A DNA stretch of 7,615 nt from Desulfobacterales bacterium (GTDB taxonomy: Bacteria > Desulfobacterota > DSM-4660 > Desulfatiglandales > Desulfatiglandaceae). Location: NCBI GenBank assembly GCA_027061865.1, contig JAMOVZ010000338.1, forward strand, positions 1 to 7,615, in the 5' to 3' direction. Below, in pieces: positions 4,627 to 7,615 of this stretch; position 1 is the first letter of the stretch, and each line of letters starts with the position of its first letter. The position numbers were made by a program, and so were the translations under genes. The notes beneath the pieces were generated by a model, which did no database searches, was not told where the DNA came from, and worked only from the letters and a program-made list of their open reading frames with translations.

Positions 4627-7415
4627 ATGGCAGCAAGGGCATCCAGGCAACGCTTGCAGATCTTAGGGTGTTCTGGAAAATCACCAACCGTAGGGTCATG
4701 GACCCAGCAGCGTTCACATTTGGGCTCTGCCGATGGAGCCACCTTGACCCTTAACCCCGGTATATTCTCACTCTCATAACCATCCTCAAGGGAAGCGGGG
4801 TCTACCAACTCCACAGAGGAGACTATAAAAATGCTCCTGAGCTCCTCTCTGTAAGGTTCCAGTATCTCCCTTAGATTGGTGGGCAGCCCAAGGGTGACAG
4901 AGGCATCCAAAGAGTGACCGATCTCTTTATTTTTTCTGGCAATCTCAAGGGCCTTTGTCACTTCTTTCCTCACAGAGATGATCTGTTCCCACTTGGATGC
5001 CAGCTCCCCGTCCTGGAACTCTTCTTTGACCGGCACAAATAGCTCCATGTGCACGCTGGGGGAGCGGCCTTCAGCCCTCATGTAAGACCAAATCTCCTCG
5101 GCCGTAAAGGAGAGCACTGGGGCAAGCAGCCTAACCAATACCTCCAAGATCTCGTTCATGGCGCTTTGTGCGGATCTTCGGGCCTTGGACCCTTTTGGCG
5201 AGGTGTAGAGGCGGTCTTTGATTATATCCAGGTAGAATGAAGACAGGTCCAGCACGCAAAAGTTGTGAATATTGTGGTATACCAGATGAAAATCAAAATT
5301 CTCGTAAGCCTTTTGCACCCGTTGGTTCAACTCTTGGAGGCGGTGAAGGGCCCACCGGTCCAGTTCTTCCATTTCATTATAAGGCACAGAGTCCTTTTGG
5401 GGATCAAAATCACTGAGATTTCCCAGCAGGTACCTGCAAGTATTCCTGATCCTCCTGTATGCCTCTGTGAGGCGCTGGAGGATCTCATCCGAGAGCCGAA
5501 TATTGTCGCGGTAGTCTTCAGCAGCAACCCAAAGCCTAATTATCTCAGCACCATATGACTTGATCAGGTCTTCAGGGGCAATCACATTACCTGCGGATTT
5601 GTGCATGGCCTTACCCTCTCCATCCACCACAAATCCGTGGGTGAGCACACTTTTGTAAGGGGCTGTGCCTCGGGTGCCCACTGAGCACAGGAGGCTGCTG
5701 TGAAACCAACCCCTGTGCTGGTCACTGCCTTCAAGATAAAGATCAGCCGGGCTTCTCAAATACTCCCTTTGCTCCAATACCGCTGCGTAACTCACCCCGG
5801 AGTCAAACCAGACATCCAGGATGTCCGTCTCTTTCCTGAACCGCTTCCCTCCACACCCTGGACAGAGGGTTCCTTGTGGGACGAGACGCTCTTCTGGTTC
5901 AATAAACCAAATATCAGCGCCCGCTTTTTCAACCATCCTGCTGACGTGGTCAAAAATCTTCTCAGAGATCACTACCGCACCACAGTCCTCACAGAAAAAG
6001 ATCGTGATCGGCACACCCCAGGCCCTTTGTCTGGATATGCACCAGTCGGGCCTGTTGGCGACCATGCTGTAGATCCTGTCCCTCCCCCAGGCCGGAATCC
6101 AAGTGACCCGGTCAATGGCCTCAAGGGCTTTTCTCCTAAGATCATTCTTCTCCATGGAGATAAACCACTGCTCGGTGGAGCGGAAGATCACAGGTTGTTT
6201 GCAGCGCCAGCAGTGGGGATAGTCGTGGGTGATAGCTTCTTCCTTTATTAAGGCCCCCATTTCCTGAAGCTTCCTGGTGATGACAGGATTGGCCTCAAAG
6301 ACCTGGAGGCCTGCAAAAAACTCCACTTCTTCAGTAAAACGGCCCTGGTCGTCCACGGGCGAGTAAATGTCCAGCCCGTATTGGAGCCCTGTCTCATAGT
6401 CTTCGCGTCCGTGGCCGGGGGCCGTGTGTACACAGCCCGTGCCTGCCTCCAAGGTCACATAGGGGGCTAGGACGATGAGGGAGGGGCGCTCATAAAGTGG
6501 ATGCCTCGCCTCTAAACGCTCCAGATCCCGGGGATTGAGGCGGGCCAAAATTTTATAGTCGGAGATGCCAAAGGTGTCCAAGCAAACGTGAGCCAGTCCC
6601 TCTGCCATTATCCACGCTTCATCCTCATTGATTTCCACTGCTACATAGTCAAGGTCTGGGTGCAGGGCGATTGCAAGATTGGCGGGAATGGTCCAAGGGG
6701 TGGTGGTCCAAATCACCATATATACTTTTTTTCCCTTAAGTTCAGGAGCTATGTGGGTGAGGTCCGAAATCATCGGGAATTTTACAAATATGGAGGGCGA
6801 GGTGTGCTCATGGTATTCCACTTCGGCCTCTGCAAGAGCAGTCTGGCATGAGATGCACCAATAGATGGGTTTTTTGCTCCTGATAAGGCTTCCATTTAAG
6901 GCAAATTTTCCGAATTCCCTTACGATCACGGCCTCGTAGTCATAGCTCATGGTGAGGTAAGGGTCTTCCCACTCACCCAGAACCCCCAGGCGCTTAAACT
7001 CCTCCCTTTGGATATCTATGAATTTTTCAGCGTATTTTCTGCAGTATTGCCTTATCTCCACCTGTGACATGTGGGCCTTTTTACCACCCAATTCCTGATC
7101 CACCTTGTGCTCGATAGGGAGCCCATGGCAGTCCCATCCCGGAACATAAGGGGCATCAAAGCCGGCCATCTGCTTGGATTTGACGATTATGTCTTTCAGG
7201 ATCTTATTAAAGGCGGTTCCCATATGGATGTGGCCATTTGCATAAGGGGGACCGTCGTGGAGCATAAATTGAGGCCTGCCTTTTGATGCCCTCCGGATCA
7301 TGTGGTAGAGGTCCATTTGTTCCCAGCGGGTAAGGATTTCGGGCTCTCTTTTAACCAGATTGGCCTTCATTGGGAATGGGGTACTGGGCAGATTCAGGGT
7401 CTTCTTGTAATCCAT
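4608..7415 (-). CDS. ileS: Isoleucyl-tRNA synthetase
   Basis: IleS charges tRNA-Ile with isoleucine in the cytoplasm and hydrolyses mischarged valine. It is a class I synthetase. At 935 residues it is full length for the bacterial zinc-containing type. The HIGH region is PPYANGHIHMGTA (56-68), with HMGT in place of HIGH. The CP1 editing domain carries WTTTPW (236-241) and GHGREDY, with the conserved editing aspartate at D339. The KMSKS region reads KAMHKSAGN (602-610). Cysteine pairs C187/C190 with C402/C405, and C475/C478 with C518/C521, look like two zinc sites. The C-terminal C900/C903 and C920/C923 form the terminal zinc finger. The anticodon-binding helical domain covers about 640-860. 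The ATG is preceded by GGAGG at ten bases. It is the first gene of the ileS-lspA-lgt operon. Catalytic-motif variants are probably lineage-typical and not damage. Confidence 0.98.
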   Translation of the reverse strand: MDYKKTLNLPSTPFPMKANLVKREPEILTRWEQMDLYHMIRRASKGRPQFMLHDGPPYANGHIHMGTAFNKILKDIIVKSKQMAGFDAPYVPGWDCHGLPIEHKVDQELGGKKAHMSQVEIRQYCRKYAEKFIDIQREEFKRLGVLGEWEDPYLTMSYDYEAVIVREFGKFALNGSLIRSKKPIYWCISCQTALAEAEVEYHEHTSPSIFVKFPMISDLTHIAPELKGKKVYMVIWTTTPWTIPANLAIALHPDLDYVAVEINEDEAWIMAEGLAHVCLDTFGISDYKILARLNPRDLERLEARHPLYERPSLIVLAPYVTLEAGTGCVHTAPGHGREDYETGLQYGLDIYSPVDDQGRFTEEVEFFAGLQVFEANPVITRKLQEMGALIKEEAITHDYPHCWRCKQPVIFRSTEQWFISMEKNDLRRKALEAIDRVTWIPAWGRDRIYSMVANRPDWCISRQRAWGVPITIFFCEDCGAVVISEKIFDHVSRMVEKAGADIWFIEPEERLVPQGTLCPGCGGKRFRKETDILDVWFDSGVSYAAVLEQREYLRSPADLYLEGSDQHRGWFHSSLLCSVGTRGTAPYKSVLTHGFVVDGEGKAMHKSAGNVIAPEDLIKSYGAEIIRLWVAAEDYRDNIRLSDEILQRLTEAYRRIRNTCRYLLGNLSDFDPQKDSVPYNEMEELDRWALHRLQELNQRVQKAYENFDFHLVYHNIHNFCVLDLSSFYLDIIKDRLYTSPKGSKARRSAQSAMNEILEVLVRLLAPVLSFTAEEIWSYMRAEGRSPSVHMELFVPVKEEFQDGELASKWEQIISVRKEVTKALEIARKNKEIGHSLDASVTLGLPTNLREILEPYREELRSIFIVSSVELVDPASLEDGYESENIPGLRVKVAPSAEPKCERCWVHDPTVGDFPEHPKICKRCLDALAAMEDSSS

Positions 7416-7495
7416 AACTTGTCAGCCTCCAGTATTGTGTTGTAAATATTCCAGGATAGCTTATAGGATACCGGCCTGTTCATTAAAATCTCAAT

Positions 7496-7524
7496 AGCCT
7501 AGCAAACCCCCCATTTCAAGTCAA
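7496..7524 (-). promoter_or_regulatory. Sigma70-type promoter for ileS-lspA-lgt
   Basis: On the minus strand TTGACT (7524-7519) and TAGGCT (7501-7496) are separated by exactly 17 bases. The -35 box matches at 5/6 positions and the -10 box at 3/6, keeping the key T, A and final T. Transcription would start near 7489, giving a leader of about 75 bases. I saw no T-box motif in the leader. Confidence 0.5.
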
Positions 7525-7594
7525 CGAACCGCTGGGCTTTTCCGTTTACCAAGTGCTTCGTTGCCTTGTGCAAACTTATGTGATAGAAAATGGA

Positions 7595-7614
7595 GGGCCG
7601 TTTGGTCACGGCCC
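7595..7614. terminator. Perfect 7-bp GC hairpin at the window edge
   Basis: GGGCCGT (7595-7601) and ACGGCCC (7608-7614) form a perfect seven-pair stem around a six-base loop. On the minus strand it is followed by TCCATTTTCT, a weak T-rich stretch. It could end a gene lying to the right of the window, upstream of the ileS promoter. The next gene is not visible, so direction and role are open. Confidence 0.4.
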
Positions 7615-7615
7615 A

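Noticed and set aside
4612..4650. Longer lspA N-terminus starting at TTG 4650
   Set aside because: The added residues (PGCPCCHGG and so on) are ileS sequence in another frame. The conserved LDQATK then sits too far from the N-terminus for LspA.
5700..6251. Plus-strand open frame of 183 codons opposite ileS
   Set aside because: It lies fully antisense to a well-conserved synthetase and encodes no recognisable domain.
7416..7490. T-box riboswitch before ileS
   Set aside because: The leader of about 75 bases is too short and shows no conserved T-box sequence or terminator/antiterminator pair.

Overview
The window holds six protein genes, all on the minus strand, in three transcription blocks. 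Gaps are small and there is no sign of phage, insertion sequence, CRISPR or RNA genes. The likely source is a Gram-negative bacterium, most probably a Desulfobacterota-type (former Deltaproteobacteria) chromosome. This rests on the ileS-lspA-lgt order, the style of the IleS and Lgt signature motifs, and sigma70-like promoters of the TTGACT-17-TA form. It is an inference from remembered family patterns, not a search result.

Read in the direction of transcription (right to left), block 1 is ileS-lspA-lgt (7415 to 3326). It encodes isoleucyl-tRNA synthetase, lipoprotein signal peptidase II and prolipoprotein diacylglyceryl transferase. The last two are consecutive membrane enzymes of lipoprotein maturation: Lgt adds diacylglycerol to the lipobox cysteine, then LspA cuts before it. 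A TTGACT-17-TAGGCT promoter lies upstream of ileS. ileS and lspA probably overlap by four bases (TTGA). lspA and lgt are best started at TTG codons inside the longest open frames, giving 159 and 253 residues.

Block 2 is parA-orf118 (3139 to 1716). It encodes a ParA-family ATPase with an acidic C-terminal tail, followed after 68 bases by a 118-residue charged protein that I do not recognise. No parB lies beside parA, so orf118 is a candidate partner. The ParA tail and the small protein share a short spaced motif, V-x2-L-x3-G-Y-x-I. This pair is the most likely place for something undescribed.

Block 3 is an mscS-family mechanosensitive channel gene (1492 to 353). It has its own TTGACT-17-TATCTT promoter and a long leader that contains a nested palindromic element (1520-1609). 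A candidate Rho-independent terminator lies downstream at 266-295. The remaining 1-265 is non-coding as far as I can see, with several GGCC-cored inverted repeats.

Block 1 and block 3 products act in or on the inner membrane; the ParA pair is probably cytoplasmic and nucleoid-associated. Nothing ties the three blocks into one pathway.
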